Below are positions 24,340 to 38,574 of a DNA stretch of 64,000 nucleotides, one piece after another. This DNA is from Scolanthus callimorphus (taxonomy: Eukaryota > Cnidaria > Anthozoa > Actiniaria > Edwardsiidae). A model generated the notes under the pieces. It searched no databases. It saw only the letters and a program-made list of their open reading frames with translations, and was not told where the DNA came from. Numbering within the stretch: position 1 is the first letter of the stretch; every line of letters begins with the position of its first letter. Location of the stretch: NCBI GenBank assembly GCA_033964015.1, contig CM066923.1, positions 9,289,978 to 9,353,977 on the forward strand. The letters are read 5' to 3'. The translations under genes and the position numbers were made by a program.

Positions 24340-27300
24340 AATAAAAGTATAATTTGTCTATCACATTGTTTGGTTTGGTTGTGTCAACGGGTGAAATTAT
24401 TCAAAATGCACGCTCAACTGGACACGCCGCATGCACGGGGAAATGCATTCTTTTATAGAAGAAACTGCCTCACGCATTCCTTTATGCGCACCTTGTTGGA
24501 CGAAAAGTGCAGGGAAAGCGTGCTTGTAATTTATTCCCGGGATCAAATGAAGCGTGTGTTGTATAATGAATTTGACGTTTGCTGCAAAATTAAATTAAGA
24601 CGAATCTCCCTCGAAGCTATTATTAAATAGATGAAAGAAATGTATGGGAAAATGCATCGAAACGAGCCTCGACTTGACGTATTTGCCCATACATTTCTTT
24701 GTAAAAAGTAAGCCAGAATACGAAGTTTTGAAAATTCATATCTCAGCCAGTTTTTAAGTAATTCTTTTGAAACTTTGCAATTTTACTAATACGGATGTGT
24801 AGAATTGAATGGATTTCATTTTCTGATAACTATTAAATATTATTAATAAATTTTGCGTGATAACGGCCTATACACTCAAACCATCCAACAAAATTATTTC
24901 TTGATCTTCATTGTAAGAGTTTCGTGATTTCAATTAATGTAACATTTTTTCTACTAATCGACAGTCTCTTCGCACTGCCTACGTGCTGGCTTAAGGCAAT
25001 CTAGTGCCACCGGTTGTGATTTATGGACCAAATTGCACAGATTTACTGGGATTACAGGTAGTTCTTATCAAAGAGAAAGGGAGTCAGTCTTTGATCAACT
25101 CCATAAAAAAAAAATCACCGATCCAGAAAAAAGAAATACCGTCTAAAAGTCTTGTACACCAAAGTGCTCCCCTGATAACCAATTTCCAATTTCTGTTGCT
25201 TTAGTTATATCTTGGTGACAAATTTGTGATAAATACTATATACTTCTCTGTGCCAGATCACGCGATTTGTAAACTACAGACGACTTGTCGGAGAACATGC
25301 TCGAGAATCCAGCGCTATTTTTAATTTTCCCGACCCTTTCGGGGAGCGCTCGAGCATGGTCGCTGAGCTATAGCTTATCACATACATACAATATGGTTTA
25401 TTTATACACGGTTTAACCATCAGTACTTACAGCTTAAAAAAAAAAAAAAGAAAAGAAAGACTGCTACTGCTTTACATGATTGCCGTGCATGAATCTGATG
25501 CCGGGTAAAATCGAGAAAGCCGTCTTTTGAATCAAAGAGTTTGCTTTCCGTATATCTAGAGGAAGACTGTTCCATAAAACAGCAGCACTGTACCCAAAGC
25601 GGCAGAGCGGAAATGACCTGCTTAGACCACTAAATTTCAAATAATAAGGTCAGGTTAGCTCAGAGAAGCTTGATTTTTTGCATACAGACTCCTTGTCTGA
25701 TTAAAAACAAAATATCAAAAATGACTTTTTTCTAATGGATCCGTCTTTGAGATATTAGGCTTTAAACATTGGTTTCTGTGCCATTTTATGGGAGAATTAG
25801 TACTTTGATCAGGAATTATGCAAACTTTGCTCAATCATATCTAAAATTCATATTCTTCAATTTTCTTAAAAATTTGGAATTAAGCTTGAGCTTATATATT
25901 GAAATATGGCTAAGTTAGACATTTAATTTTTGGTCATTTCCGCTCTGTCACCCAAAGCTACGCTTACGGTAATCAGTACGGGGCTTGGGCACAAGTACCT
26001 TATTTTCGTGATCTCTTAGATTGTAACTTGAATAGTTGGGGGCGAACAACCGTTGTACACCAAGGGAGCAGTCTGGCGCATCACTCTGCTATATAAGAAA
26101 ATATATTACAATAATTACTTAAAAACAGGAAATGACATCAAGACAAACAAGAAGGGAAAGAAATACATAAACTGAAAAGATCGAGTCGAGTCGAGTCGAT
26201 TCCCCTCAATGTGTCTACATCATTGCCTGGACAGATTCACTGTCCGCCGAGAAAATGTCAAAAAAAAAAGAAAGCTTCGCACTTGAGGAGCTCTTATTTG
26301 TCGGTTTTAGTTTTCGCGATGCATGGTGTTCCTCAGGAACAATTCTGGGACCGTTAGATGGATATCCGTTTCATGTATCTTAGGACGGCTGCTTATGTTT
26401 AAAACAATTCTAAATATACTATTCAATCGATACAAAACTTTAGTGAACAGTATCTATACAAATTATCTTTACAGAAGAAAGGAGGTATTTTAAGTAACTT
26501 GATTACTGAAATTATTAGAAAACTTTGCCTCTTATTTACATGTTGAAGTCAAAACACTGCAAAACGCTTGTGCTCTGTTTTTTCAAAGTACAATTTGAGA
26601 CAAAATATTCTATTGATTAGGTTTCGAAATAACAAGAAGTTATCAATTGGGTTTAATGTTGTTTTAGGCTACAACGAAAGCTCAAGGCAAAAACATATTT
26701 AGACGTTCTATAGCTGATGACATCCTTCACAAAAACACAATAAAATGGACAGATATTGCGACTACAGGAACAAGTCGCATGTCTTATCTTGCAAGCATTT
26801 TCTAGATAACAACAGAAAGATTCTTTTCAGACAAAGATCTAAAATTAGACAATTCTTTAGTTCAGGGCTTGATCTTGTTTCCGCAGCCTTTTTAATAGAT
26901 TCCTATCAATATTTTAAATTTTACATAAAACTACTTCTAATGTGGCTATTACTTCATTAGAATAGTTAAAAATATATAAACTTCAATGCTTAATCACACT
27001 CCTTAGAAGATCAAATGGTATTTGCGAAAGTTGTAAAAAATAAAACGTTTCTATAAGAATAAAAAGTATATCAGTAATTCAAGATAGAGACATTACGACA
27101 ATGACTCTTTTCGCCTTAAAAACAAAACCCCTTATATCAAAGTAATCAAATAACCTGCATTTAGTAAGCGGTTAGGCTTCGAGAAATTGCTTTCACTTTC
27201 TTAGATGGCTTAGCGGATGCAAGCTAAAACAAACAACGTGTACGCGATTACTACCGCTGCCGTTTGATAATCAATTTTTACTTAAAAACGGGCAAAACAA

Positions 27301-30300
27301 AAGCCTCTCCTGGCGGAAGTATCATTTACAGTAGCTCTCAGTCTGGAAAGTCAGGTAATGAATTACATGTTTTAGAAAACAATAAGTAAATGTTTACCTT
27401 TAACGGAAATCGGGGTCTTGCCCTTCCCATTTTAAAAGCGCCACCGCATTTGGATGCAATAGATCAATGAAACATCGCCAGACATTGCTGATAAAAATGT
27501 CCAAAGTACAGGATTAGAAGCAATCATTTCATCAATTGTTCCAGCAGTTTTTGGTGTCGCTTCCCGCTCAACAAATCGCTAAACGTGATCGATGAGTTGA
27601 CAATTAAAGCTTATAAGACGGTAAGGGGGAATCCTGGACCATTTTAAAGAACAGGACTGAAGGAAAAAAAGGTATAGAACTTTGAATTTAACGAAGCCGT
27701 TTGGAAAGATTCAAATTGACAAAATCATTCCAATTTTCTCCATCTTCACTTGACAAAATTCACCTGTGAAATCAACTGGTAAGTTATTTCAAATCCAAAG
27801 ATCCTTACTGAAGTACTGTTTATTTGTAACAAATAAAACTGTCGGAGTCCTTGCCTTGGCTCTCCATACAGGCTCAATATTAATAACAAATCTAAAGTTT
27901 TATTTGCTTTATTTAATTCATTGGAGCTGTGTTGCTTTTATCTTGGACTTACTTAATCACTGCTTCCCAGTATCTCATTTGTAGGTCACATCGGTCAAAT
28001 AATTGCCAAAACCAAAACGTCCCCGTTAGTGACATTAAAGGATGTACAAAGGCGTATTTTCTGAGCTATTCATTTATTTTTTTCAACTGAAAAATCTGCA
28101 ATCTGCAGTTCACAAAGCAGGTGAAGTAGTGGGGTTCGAACCCAACATTCAAGTATATATTTTTGTAAAATGTGTTTTTAAATTGTACATATTCTGTTGG
28201 TTTTGCATGTAATTAGATATAATCCGTTAAAATACAGGAACATCTATTCCAGATCAAACATTATTGGAAAATCAGAGAAGGCGAAATCACACTTCACATT
28301 TTATTTACAGCGAATGTGAAATTCGTTCAATAATACAGTTTCTAAGGAACATTTTTAATATTCATGCCCGCAAAATAAATTCAAGATTACTTTTACGATA
28401 AGGTATTCAGCTCACAAATTCTGTTAATCTCAAGATCAAATGGGTTTTACTGTTCACAATGCGAACGTTTAAGAGAATGCATTTTTGTACTTACAAAAGA
28501 TAGGATATCTTACTAGAAATTACACTTTCCAAAAGTTGCACAATCTATCATTGAACTTTCTATTTAACAGGCAAAGAAACAGCTTTTGCGATATTGAGCT
28601 GTATAATGGATTTCACAAATACCATTTACTTATCTTTTACTTTTGTGGCATTGTGGGATTGTCGAATTATCTAACGAATCAGTTTTGCCTTCCTTTACTT
28701 GCACTGGCGATAAAGCTGTAAAAAGAACCATTAAAAATTTTTGAAAATTTGAGGTGTTGTCGAATAAAAGATGAGGAAAACGGACAGTAATTTTGGAGGA
28801 GATGAATTACTACTTATTCTTTTAAACAATACGTCCAGAACGGGATAAAAATGCTGATTAACCACAAGGAATGTTTCGATTTCACGCCAGCAAATTCTAG
28901 CCAAAGTAAGCATATAATCATCGTGAAAAGCTTCCACAGTTAAAATTCAAAGGTGTTGCATGCATTTCATTTTCAAAAGGCCTTTTGATGGCTTTTTACT
29001 GTTTATGACTTACATCTTAACAATCAACATGTCAAAATAAAAATGTTCTATACTCAGACTTCATTTTTCTTTGTGTGTATAGTCTTCAGCTCTTTCGACC
29101 TCAGCTGACAGCGCGACTTGTTGTTGGACACCGATAGTTGTACGTTTTCATTTAATTTGCCATTTCAATACTCCAAAATATAATAATCTGTTTATTATAG
29201 CAAATTCAACCGTACTACTGTTTTTCATTTTTATCTATTCGAAGTATTTTTTGTTTAAATTTATCTACTTAGAACTTTTATGAAGGACAAAACATCTTTA
29301 CTATTTTCAATACAATAACTAACCCAAAATATAAGAACCTGTTTTGGCAAACTTTGAAGAATGCAGGTTCTTACACGCGGGTTTTTACTGTATTTATTAA
29401 TTTATGTGCCGCGAACTTGAAGCCAGTTTTTTTGCTTTATTGTCATTGTGTCGGTTTCATATCAACTCAACTGCTCGAGCCCACGTACTGGCCATTGTGA
29501 TCAATTCACTTGTTTCTATTGTTTGACATGCTAAAAATTTCATTTTATTTCTATTTGTAGCAATATGTCTATACCATTTAATTGCCGACCTGTCTGTCGG
29601 GCCCACGTTTCTGATTAGCTGTCAAAATCCCCGCCATTTTTACAGGCGCTTCAGCGACACAGGTAACCCGCAATATGAATAGTTTGATGACTTACGCATT
29701 TTGAGTGAATAAATGTGGAGAACACAACGAGAATCCAAAAGGTTCTGTCGCTATTAAAATAACATCAAATAAGCGCTGACCCAAAAGTGCTTCCTTGTGT
29801 ACGAATAGGGATCAAACGGTGATGATAGTTGATGTCGTTTTTCTATGAAACCTCTCGTGCACTAATGTTCACTTTGAACATTATACCAAGTGAACGTTGC
29901 TGCTAGGAGTAGTTAAGAACAAAGATATTAAGAAGTTATTAAAGTTTAATTTAACATGTACGACCTTTTGTTTTCCGAAAGGTCCGTTCCTTTTTAAATG
30001 TCAGTGCTATACCCATTGCTAAAGTACGTAGAGCTATGAGCACTACCATCCGACACAAACGAACCTTTCAAACCAAGTGCTAAGGTTTTGCGCTTGTGAA
30101 AATCCTCTAAATCAAAGAAAAACTACAGGAAAGGCTACAGAACGTCGAAAGCTTAGCTTTCCAGCGTAAAATAACGGGGCACTTTGGCACGAACTCTCTG
30201 ACATTGCAGGCATAGCACAGTTTGATTCCTGTTTAAAACTTCAACAGTTTTTGAAATTCTTTCAGTAGCTAAGCGTTTTTTCGGTCAATTATATTAGCAC

Positions 30301-30595
30301 TCCCTTTTTATTATATTTCTACTTGAAAACAAAGCTATAAGAGCCATAACAACATCCTTCATTCTTGCTAAATTAACATTGAATTGAATACAGATCACTT
30401 ATCAGAGATGCCAACCGCGATGGCCAAAAGGCGGTAGACTGCGGAAGTTCCAGTATGATTTTTGAAGAGATATAAGAATGTGGTGTTTTCATTTAAAGTT
30501 AGTCGCGTAGAAAGAGAAAAGATACTAAGCCAGCGGCGCACGGAATCATGGTCTCGTCACATGCACATGTGGACCCTCGGCTTCAACAAGGTTTG
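24340..30595. other. 6-kb gene desert
   Basis: AT-rich, with no supported gene. A small inverted pair (AAAGAAATGTATGGG / CCCATACATTTCTTT) lies at 24636-24704, and a poly-A/AAAG run at 25437-25459. Open frames are all under 100 codons and without motifs. Confidence 0.5.
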
Positions 30596-31400
30596 ATCCG
30601 GGATCCAACTAAATTTGAGGTTTGGGATCCGGGATCCAGAGCCGTGTGGGATCCGGGATCCAGAGGTGTGGGATCCAGGATTCAGAGTTGTGGGATCCAG
30701 GATCCAGGGGGTGCGGGGTCCGGGATCCAGAGGTGTGGGATCCAGGATCCAGAGGTGTGGGGTCCGGGATCCAGAAGCGCGGGATCCAGGATCCAGAGGT
30801 GCAGGGTCCGGGATCCAGAGGTGTGGGGTCCGGTATCCAGAGCTGTGTGGTATCCAGGATCCAGAGGTGTGGGGTCCGGGATCCAGAGGTGCGGGATCCG
30901 GGATCCAGAGGTGTGGGGTCCGGTATCCAGAGCTGTGTGGTATCCAGGATCCAGAGGTGTGGGGTCCGGGATCCAGAGGTGCGGGATCCGGGATCCAGAG
31001 GTGTGGGGTCCGGGATCCAGAGCTGTGTGGGATCCAGGATCCAGAGGTGTGGGGTCCGGGATCCAGAGCTGTGTGGGATCCAGGATCCAGAGGTGTGGGG
31101 TCCGGGATCCAGAGGTGCGGGATCCGGGATCCAGAGGTGTGGGGTCCGGGATCCAGAGCTGTGTTGTATCCAGGATCCAGAGGTGTGGGGTCCGGGATCC
31201 AGAGGTGCGGGATCCGGGATCCAGAGGTGTAGGGTCCGGGATCCAGAGCTGTGTTGTATCCAGGATCCAGAGGTGTGGGGTCCGGGATCCAGAGGTGCGG
31301 GGTCCGGGATCCAGAGCCGTGTTGGATCCAGGATCCATTGCATGGGCTCTGGGATCCATGGGTCGGGATTCGGGATCCAAGGATTGGGATCTGGGTGTAT
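30596..31400. repeat. GGATCC-rich minisatellite with about 90-bp higher-order period
   Basis: Built from 22-25-bp units of the type AGGTGTGGGGTCCGGGATCC plus AG. A four-unit block (22+24+22+22) recurs every 90 bp at 30819, 30909 and 30999. Almost no stop triplets occur in either direction, so five frames are open for 205 to 300 codons. These reading frames are by-products of the repeat and I do not call a protein. Confidence 0.92.
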
Positions 31401-31969
31401 GCATCTCAAATCCTTAGATCAGCCTAGATCTTTCATATATGGTACAATATACTGTCCTTCTGTATATCCTCGTTCTGTAAGACATGGGATCTACCATAAT
31501 CATAGTATCCGGTTCGTATGACCGGGATCAGGGCTTCGAGGAGCGGCCTCAGGGATCACAAAGGTACTAGTGGGGATCCGTCGTTGTTTTAGGTCCGGAT
31601 CAGGGATCAGAATTTTTAATGAAAAATATAACATACTTTGCACTGCATTTTTATGCGGTAACTCCGTCAGTAGAAATGTACGTGCAACTTTAGCCAAACC
31701 AGCAATCTGATATGCCCCTCTTCTCACTATCGACACTATTTATCACGTATTAGAGATAGTGAGTAGTGAAAAAAGTTAGCATTAACTTTCTAAACTCAAA
31801 ACAACATGCGTTGCGTTGGCTCTTAGAAAACTGGTGAACTCGTAGTCTGACCCTGCAGTTTTGTAACCTTGTTTCTAAAACTCATGAATAGTCAATCAGG
31901 CAAACACAATGGAAATCAGGACCATGAAGGCCGTTTGTATACCCCGATAGAAATTAGCATTTTGGGGAG

Positions 31970-32222
31970 TCCATGAATATTTTCAGGGAACAGCTGTTCT
32001 GATTGGTTGCCATATCATAATGGTGCTCAATCAGCCAGAAACGATATAGAACTGCTGCGCACTGAACTGAATCTGATATAGAACTCCGGTGACGTCAGAG
32101 TTCTATATCAGATCCAGTTCAGTGAGCACAGTTCTCTATCAAGTTTGGCTCACTGAGCATCAGTAATGATAGGACAACTCACCAGAACAGCATGTTTCCC
32201 CGATAATATTCATGGAGACCCC
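31970..32222. mobile_element. Foldback element with nested palindrome
   Basis: Outer arms (TTGGGGAGTCCATGAATATT left, matching AATATTCATGGAGACCCC right) extend over about 45 bp including CAG(CTG)CTGTTCTG. Inside, TGAACTGAATCTGATATAGA pairs with the right side at 32098-32125. Confidence 0.75.
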
Positions 32223-33137
32223 ATCTCTTACAAACGCTCTGTGGTCATGATTTCCACCTTTTCCCGTAACCTACGAAAAAAAGAACGCATGTTAGAAATG
32301 AATACGTGCATTTTGTAAAACGATAGTTCATTTATCACATTTATTAATTTTCGGTGGCCATGATTTAAACATCCCACAACGACTCGGGCAGTGCCGACCA
32401 CCCTTCTGTGAACATTTCGTGAAACGAGCCAAAACGGACATCTTTGACAATTATTTGGCAATACTTGAGTTGAATTGGGCTCAAAATCATTCACAGATAA
32501 ACGAATTTAACTCACCCGTCCAAGTTACTCTACTTGGCGAGTCCGTACGAACCGCACTGCTTTGTTAACCGAGAATGAATGGGCAAATTGCATATGATGC
32601 ATTACGCGCATGACAAAGAAAATTTCGTCAAAGAAATTTGAATCATAAAAAGAATAAAAAACAATAGGAAACACTGCCCCAAAAACTAATGACATAGCAC
32701 TTTCTTTACAAAAGCCAATCAGAAAGCCCTAGCATTATTATAGGTATCGCTGGTATCGCTAATACATTCATTTCTTTTCTATGACATTTGAACGGCATTT
32801 CTTTGCTCATCATAATTATAGGTAAAAAGTGACAGCTATTCCAAAGGGAGTTCTTCTCTTTTTGAAAGTCATGTAATTATGAACAGACCTTTTGTCCCAA
32901 CACAGAAGATATGTCAATTATTCGGAACGCCTCTCTAAATACACTATTCGTAATGAAAAGCTCTCGTTGTCGATCTTTTGTTTGCCATTTCAAAATAGCT
33001 TAACAATGCAACTAGAAGCCAGTTTATATCAGATTTCTTATTCTCGATTTCAATGAAGTAGTTCTCACAAATTTATTTCCTTTTCTTTAACTAGCTTGGA
33101 ATTATGAATTATTACTGGCAACCGTTTTAGAAGTAGT

Positions 33138-33234
33138 TTACAAAACTCGCTGTCGTGTTTTATCAGCAGATAGAATCACTCGGCTTCGCCTCGTGTTTCT
33201 ATCTGCTGATAAAACACTCCAGCTCGTTTTGTAA
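33138..33234. repeat. Short hairpin with 21-bp perfect inner stem
   Basis: TTACAAAACTCG...GTGTTTTATCAGCAGATAG folds against CTATCTGCTGATAAAACAC...CGTTTTGTAA. The inner stem of 21 bp is perfect around a TCACTCGGCTTCGCCTCGTG loop region. Could be a small foldback element or a transcribed hairpin. Confidence 0.6.
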
Positions 33235-33369
33235 CCATTACTTATGACAGGGAGAACGGCATGCCCTTGCCCATGAAACTCCGAAAATATGAAAAATGTT
33301 TCCCCTGTTTCTGACCAGAAACAGAAGCTAAAAACCCATCCAGTTCAGCGGATCATCCCCATATAGTAT

Positions 33370-33930
33370 TATATAAAGAATAATAAAGAATTTAAGCAAA
33401 GATTAGAAGACATCGAGAGACAAAATTAGCTAGCGAGCCTTTTCGATGATAATAGATTGATTGTGACGGAAACAAACTTAGACATTTAGGGAATTTAGAA
33501 CAGAATACAACTTGAAAGTCATTTGACCAAAGTTGAAAATATAGAACACCGAAGAGCATTGACTCAGCTAAGAATTAGCGACCACATCCTCCAAATAGAA
33601 AGAGGTCGATATACTAAAAGCAACACGAGCCCCAATAAGAGAGTCTGCCCAAATTGCCACACAGTGGAAGACGAGAAACACTTTCTTTTAAACTGTGAAT
33701 TTGATTCCAATTTACGAAACAACCTTTGTCTCAACAGATCTTTAATGAGTACAAGTACCTTATTTCTCCACAAAAAAATACACAAAAAATAGCCAAATAT
33801 ATATATGATTGTTTCAGAATTAGAAAACACCTTCTGTAAAACTTAGAGAGTTCTGCCCTTGCCGCTCTTTGTACACGGCAGTCTAATAAATAATGTCTAT
33901 GTATGTCTATGTCTATGTCTATAGTAAATA
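33370..33930 (+). mobile_element. 3' end of a non-LTR (LINE) retrotransposon, decayed
   Basis: Codons 33523-33792 encode the C-terminal tail typical of LINE ORF2 proteins: ALTQLRISDHILQIERGRY, then a cysteine-histidine motif CPNCHTVEDEKHFLLNC. Upstream frames are broken by stops. Downstream, a short 3'UTR ends in a TCTATG microsatellite (33895-33922), the kind of simple tail seen in CR1/L2-like elements. No reverse-transcriptase core is present, as expected for a 5'-truncated copy. Confidence 0.65.
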
Positions 33931-36900
33931 TATGGGAGTCCCTCCCCCCATCCCCCAGGGTTGTAAATTCCATGAGGAAGCCATGCTGTTCCGTTGACGC
34001 AAAGTTGTTTTTCTGTTGCGAAACAGTTTTGTCCATAGAAAAGGGAGGAGAAGATTAATGCGTGGTAATATATTTTAGCCTGCGTGTGGCCGGTACTTAA
34101 ATTCTTAGATTTACAATTCGTTAATTTATTCAACGTTGACGTCGGATCTGCATGCGGGAAGTTCAGTATCCAGCTCAGAAAAGTGCAAACAAATTTACTC
34201 CAAAACTATTAAAATTCCCGATAATAGCAGGTCTCGGAAATAGTCCGCCCAACGATAAAGCAAACGTCCCTGAACGTTTTTTAACCGGCTCAGCCAGGTG
34301 AATGTGCAGGGTGCTTTCGATAATGCAATAATAATGTATGCATTTGAATATTATATGTATTTACATGCATTTTACTGCAAATATTCATTCTTACTGGTCA
34401 TTTAATTAATGGTTAATATTAAATGAGAATTTTGTGCAATTTGTGAAGAAATCATAAAGTAACTTCCGTTTACTATTTAAGTAAATTGTAGAGATTTCTA
34501 CAATTTTGTATTACAAATGTTTCACTGATACTGTTTACAGTTCTGAATAATAGAAAAAAAGAATTAATTTGTCCTTTCCTCGTGTTTTCAACGTCTCACA
34601 TTCCGCGGTAAAGTGATGCTAAACTCTGGGAAGGTGACTGACAACAGTTTTGGACTTTGTTGTTCTGAATAATATTCGTCATTACTGTCATAAGTTCCCA
34701 GCGTGAACTTCCAACTGATCAAAATATGGTCGGGAATTTGATTATTAATAACACGAATACCAACTCTCATGTCCCAAGGTATATAAGCGAATGGTCATTG
34801 GTCGAAACAAACGCCAAAAAGATCGCTCTATCAATGAAAAACAACACGTTGCCTGAAATAGCACAGTTCGGACAGGACGACGAGAATACAAGTCCTTGCA
34901 GCTAGCTACGGCGTGAATCCCGTGGATTCCATGTTCTATTGTAAAACCAGAAAACATCCTGTCGCTTCATACTTGTTACGAAAGAGTTTTTGCACCGAAT
35001 TTGCTCCGAATTTATAATCTTCAGAATCATAGCCTGCAACATTTTTCTTGTGGGCTTCCTGTGTTACCACGCGCGCGCCAAAATTGGCGGGAATTTAAGG
35101 GCGGGAAACAGCGACACATGGGAAATATGTAAATAGCTATGATGGAATCAGTGCTATGTTTTGGTGGTGATAGTGGACTCATTGGTATTCTTCAAAACCA
35201 GAGAGCTGGGCCCGGTCAGGAGCATAACATTTTCCAGCGAAACCAGGAATGGAAGAATGCAAGAAACATGAAAAAGGATACACTTCATTATAAATCAAAA
35301 GAGTCATAACACCGAAACATAGCACTGCAAGCCAATAAAAGCAAATGGACAAGGAATAAACGAACAATCCAACAAGGAAACGAACCAAGAAAATCACTAG
35401 TTTCACAGGTGATGAAACGTCAATGTGACAAAAACATTTTTGGACAACAATGGAGTTTATAGACGTGCTACAGGAATTGTACACAGATACAATCATGGAA
35501 GTGTGCAATTTGATACAAGGAAGTGTATTTATACTTCTGTTGAAACTTACCAACTCTGACGTGGACAAAACATGCAGTTGCTGCAAATGTTCAAAAAACA
35601 GGAACTTTCAAAGACGTTTCCTGTAGTAGTGCACGCTCAATGTCGTTCAAGAAACCTGTTAAAATTAAGAAGAAAAAGCAAACGAAAAGTCTGTTAAAAA
35701 TAGTAAAATGAAAACTGTTGCCTCTGTGGAGAGTTCCTGCAGGGATATGACGTCATCATCTGGCATCAATAAAATTATTTCGAAATATACTTCAAGAAAT
35801 AGACAAATTATGGATTCATGATCAATCTTAATTTCGTAAGATCATCACAGCTGAACTAAAGTACGTTCGCAATATCACATTCACGTTTTATTTCTCCTAT
35901 TATGAGTATTTTCTAGAAGTGCAACAACCTTAGACGTGAGCTAAACTCATTCCCAATTTTGCTGATTTAAAAATATCTTGCTTATCTTGCTTAGCAAAGC
36001 AGAATTATTTTTATTATTTATCACGACGTCTCAGACGTAGGCACAATTGTGTCGCTATTGTTCCATCTTTCTATCTACTTTTTTAGTTATCATAAATGAG
36101 AAAACGTGATACTGCTTGAGGTAAAATGAATTTCACACTTATAGCTGAGTAAAATTATGTGAAAGCTGGCTTCAACTATAAAATTTCATTCACTCTCAAT
36201 ACGTATGCTATTTTGAGTTATTATGTTAGAACAAGTGCATATAATGGCACAAAATATCGGCGCCAGACAGTCCCTACGACGTGCACCTCTCTATGTGGAG
36301 CACGTGACGTTTTCCTGACATATATAGGAATAGCGGCTTCGTAAGTTAAAAAAAACGTCATTAAGTGGCAGGTTTATTTTTTCGAGTGTTTACTTCAGCT
36401 TTGTTTCAAATTTCAAAAGTTCCTCTCTATTAGATCTGCTAAAAGAGATCGAGAAATGAAAAGGGGAGGAATTTACAATCAAAAGAAGCTTAAAGACAGA
36501 CAAAGATTTAGTCGGAGACTTTTTAATTAAGCGAGGGTCCAATTTTTTCCTCGAGTAAACAGCAGATGGATACAGTACAAGGATTAGATAAAGTTAAGGC
36601 TTGATTTCGCTGTACCCTGAGGCAAAAAGTCAAGTAACATAATTTAAAATAATAACGAATGCTAACAAGATTATTGCCCGTTATTTTTTCAAAGTGTATG
36701 ACGCACAAGGGAAACGTTTTTTTATAGAGGGAACCGAATAAAACCCCTTGAGACAGACGTGATCACCAATATTCGGCAACAACTTTACAGTTTTAAAGAG
36801 GGGCTTCCCATTGACTCTCCCAACATTTCGGAGTTTTGGAGTTGTTATCTGTTGTGTTTTGAAGTAAAAAAAGGTGGACAAGTGTCGAACTTGAAGATCG

Positions 36901-37127
36901 GTATTTACGGTGAGTGGTTAAGTTTCTTATCTTTTCAAGGACTTCCTAGCAACTTTTTCTCTGCGACAACTAATAAACCGCGCTTTGGCTTCCGTAAATC
37001 AAACGAGTGAACAGCTTTGGGTGATTTCACGCCAGGCTTTGAGAGGTTTTTTGAACTAGGAACTAGCTAGGCTTTAAAAACCAAATTTTCCATCGTAAAT
37101 GGAAACGAATTTTTTTTAAATCCATGC
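33931..37127. other. Non-coding stretch
   Basis: No supported gene. A frame on the plus strand at 36759-36910 ends at a donor-like TACG/GTGAGT but has no acceptor or recognised domain. Confidence 0.4.
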
Positions 37128-37215
37128 GCCTGGTTTGATGGACAGTAGCCAAAACACAGTTTGGCGTTCGGAAATCTAAAGTGGGAGTTCGCAGAATTAT
37201 GAAAATCGGAGTAAT
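37128..37215 (-). repeat. Copy of an older interspersed repeat (uninterrupted site)
   Basis: Read on the minus strand, it matches the flanks of both elements at 12349 and 12507: TCTGCGAACTCCCACTTTA, then TTTCCGAACGCCAAACTG, then TGTCCATCAAACC, without the inserts. A more diverged relative appears at 45870-45910. Confidence 0.75.
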
Positions 37216-38574
37216 GGAACGATATACGCCTGCCTTTAACATTTCTTGCCGGCTTCGTTTACAAAAGAAAACGGTTTTTACCGTTTTTAAACTGACCATC
37301 AAACTTCGTTTAAAAGGAAAAAGTAAGATTAACTGTTATTGTTAAAATAATATACATAGATTAACAAGGTCAAGAAAGTCGAGGTAACCTTTTATGTAGA
37401 TAACAAACACATAGAATACAGATTTGGAAAACAATGTTTAACTACACTTCACAAAATGCGGAAGATAGAAAAAGAATATTTAGTTTTCAATGGTCCAAGT
37501 AATGTCAAAAGCAAAAGCTTTATTACTCGGCTTGACTGCATTGAATCATTTTTATTGATAATAATAATGATTGTTTAGCATGCAGCCATACATGCTTAGC
37601 AAAAATATATAATAAAAATAAACCGGAAATGCAATTCTTTATTTGCAATCAAATTTGCCGAAAGTAATCATGTCGGTATCCATAAAGTAAAAAAGGGAAG
37701 CATTAGCCATCCTTCCGCACCGTGACCCTAAATATTTTAAGTTTCTTTATTCAAATATAAAAATATACACTAAAACCTGGACCACAAAATGTTTATAGCC
37801 TTCGCCATGACGCACGACGAAATCCTATAACTCTAAGGGTAATATGAGCAGTTTTCCCGTGTACTCTGCTATCTCCGAAATGTTTCGGTTTATTATCTGT
37901 GTTTGGGGACTAATCTGGGTGTTGTGCGTGGTATTTGTTTTTACACCTTGGGCTTTGGAATTTGATGTTCAGTCATGTGACTTCCGCACTTCCTATTAAA
38001 AGTGCTTGGTCTCCATGTGTACGTTTTCTCAATTAATAATGAAAATATAATAACGGATATTCGAAAAGATAAAATGGCAGAAAATATAAGAAACGTTTAT
38101 TCACCGTTATCTCCAATTGACGAGAAACGCAAACTCTTTCAAATTGTCAAATCATAATTCATATCGTATGTCATATGTAATTCATAGTTTTTCATTTTGT
38201 TCTGTCTTGCCCATCTTATGCCAATGTTAGAAAAATAGTTTTTGATGATATAACTAAATTATATGCAAATTTTAATCCCTTAAGCTCAATTAAAACAATT
38301 ATGTTCTTGTTTAATAATGTTGATCCCCTTATATGTAAAAAAAAATTGGGACACTTCATTTATGATGCCTTTCAAATAAGGAATACCAAATTGATGAAAA
38401 CAACTTGATATATAGGTACATTGTAAATTGCATGCCCTTAATGCTATACAAATCATCATTTATTAGCTTGTAGTTGATATTTGCGCTCTTTTTGTACTTT
38501 ATTTTATTGCTATTGTTATTTAGGCAATACCATTACTTATATGGGATGCTAATAAATTATTATCTAACTATTAT

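Noticed and set aside
28100..28165. GGTTCGAACCC, a tRNA T-loop-like string
   Set aside because: No acceptor stem, D arm or anticodon arm can be built around it on either strand.
30548..31521. Proteins of 205-300 residues in five frames
   Set aside because: By-products of the stop-poor minisatellite.
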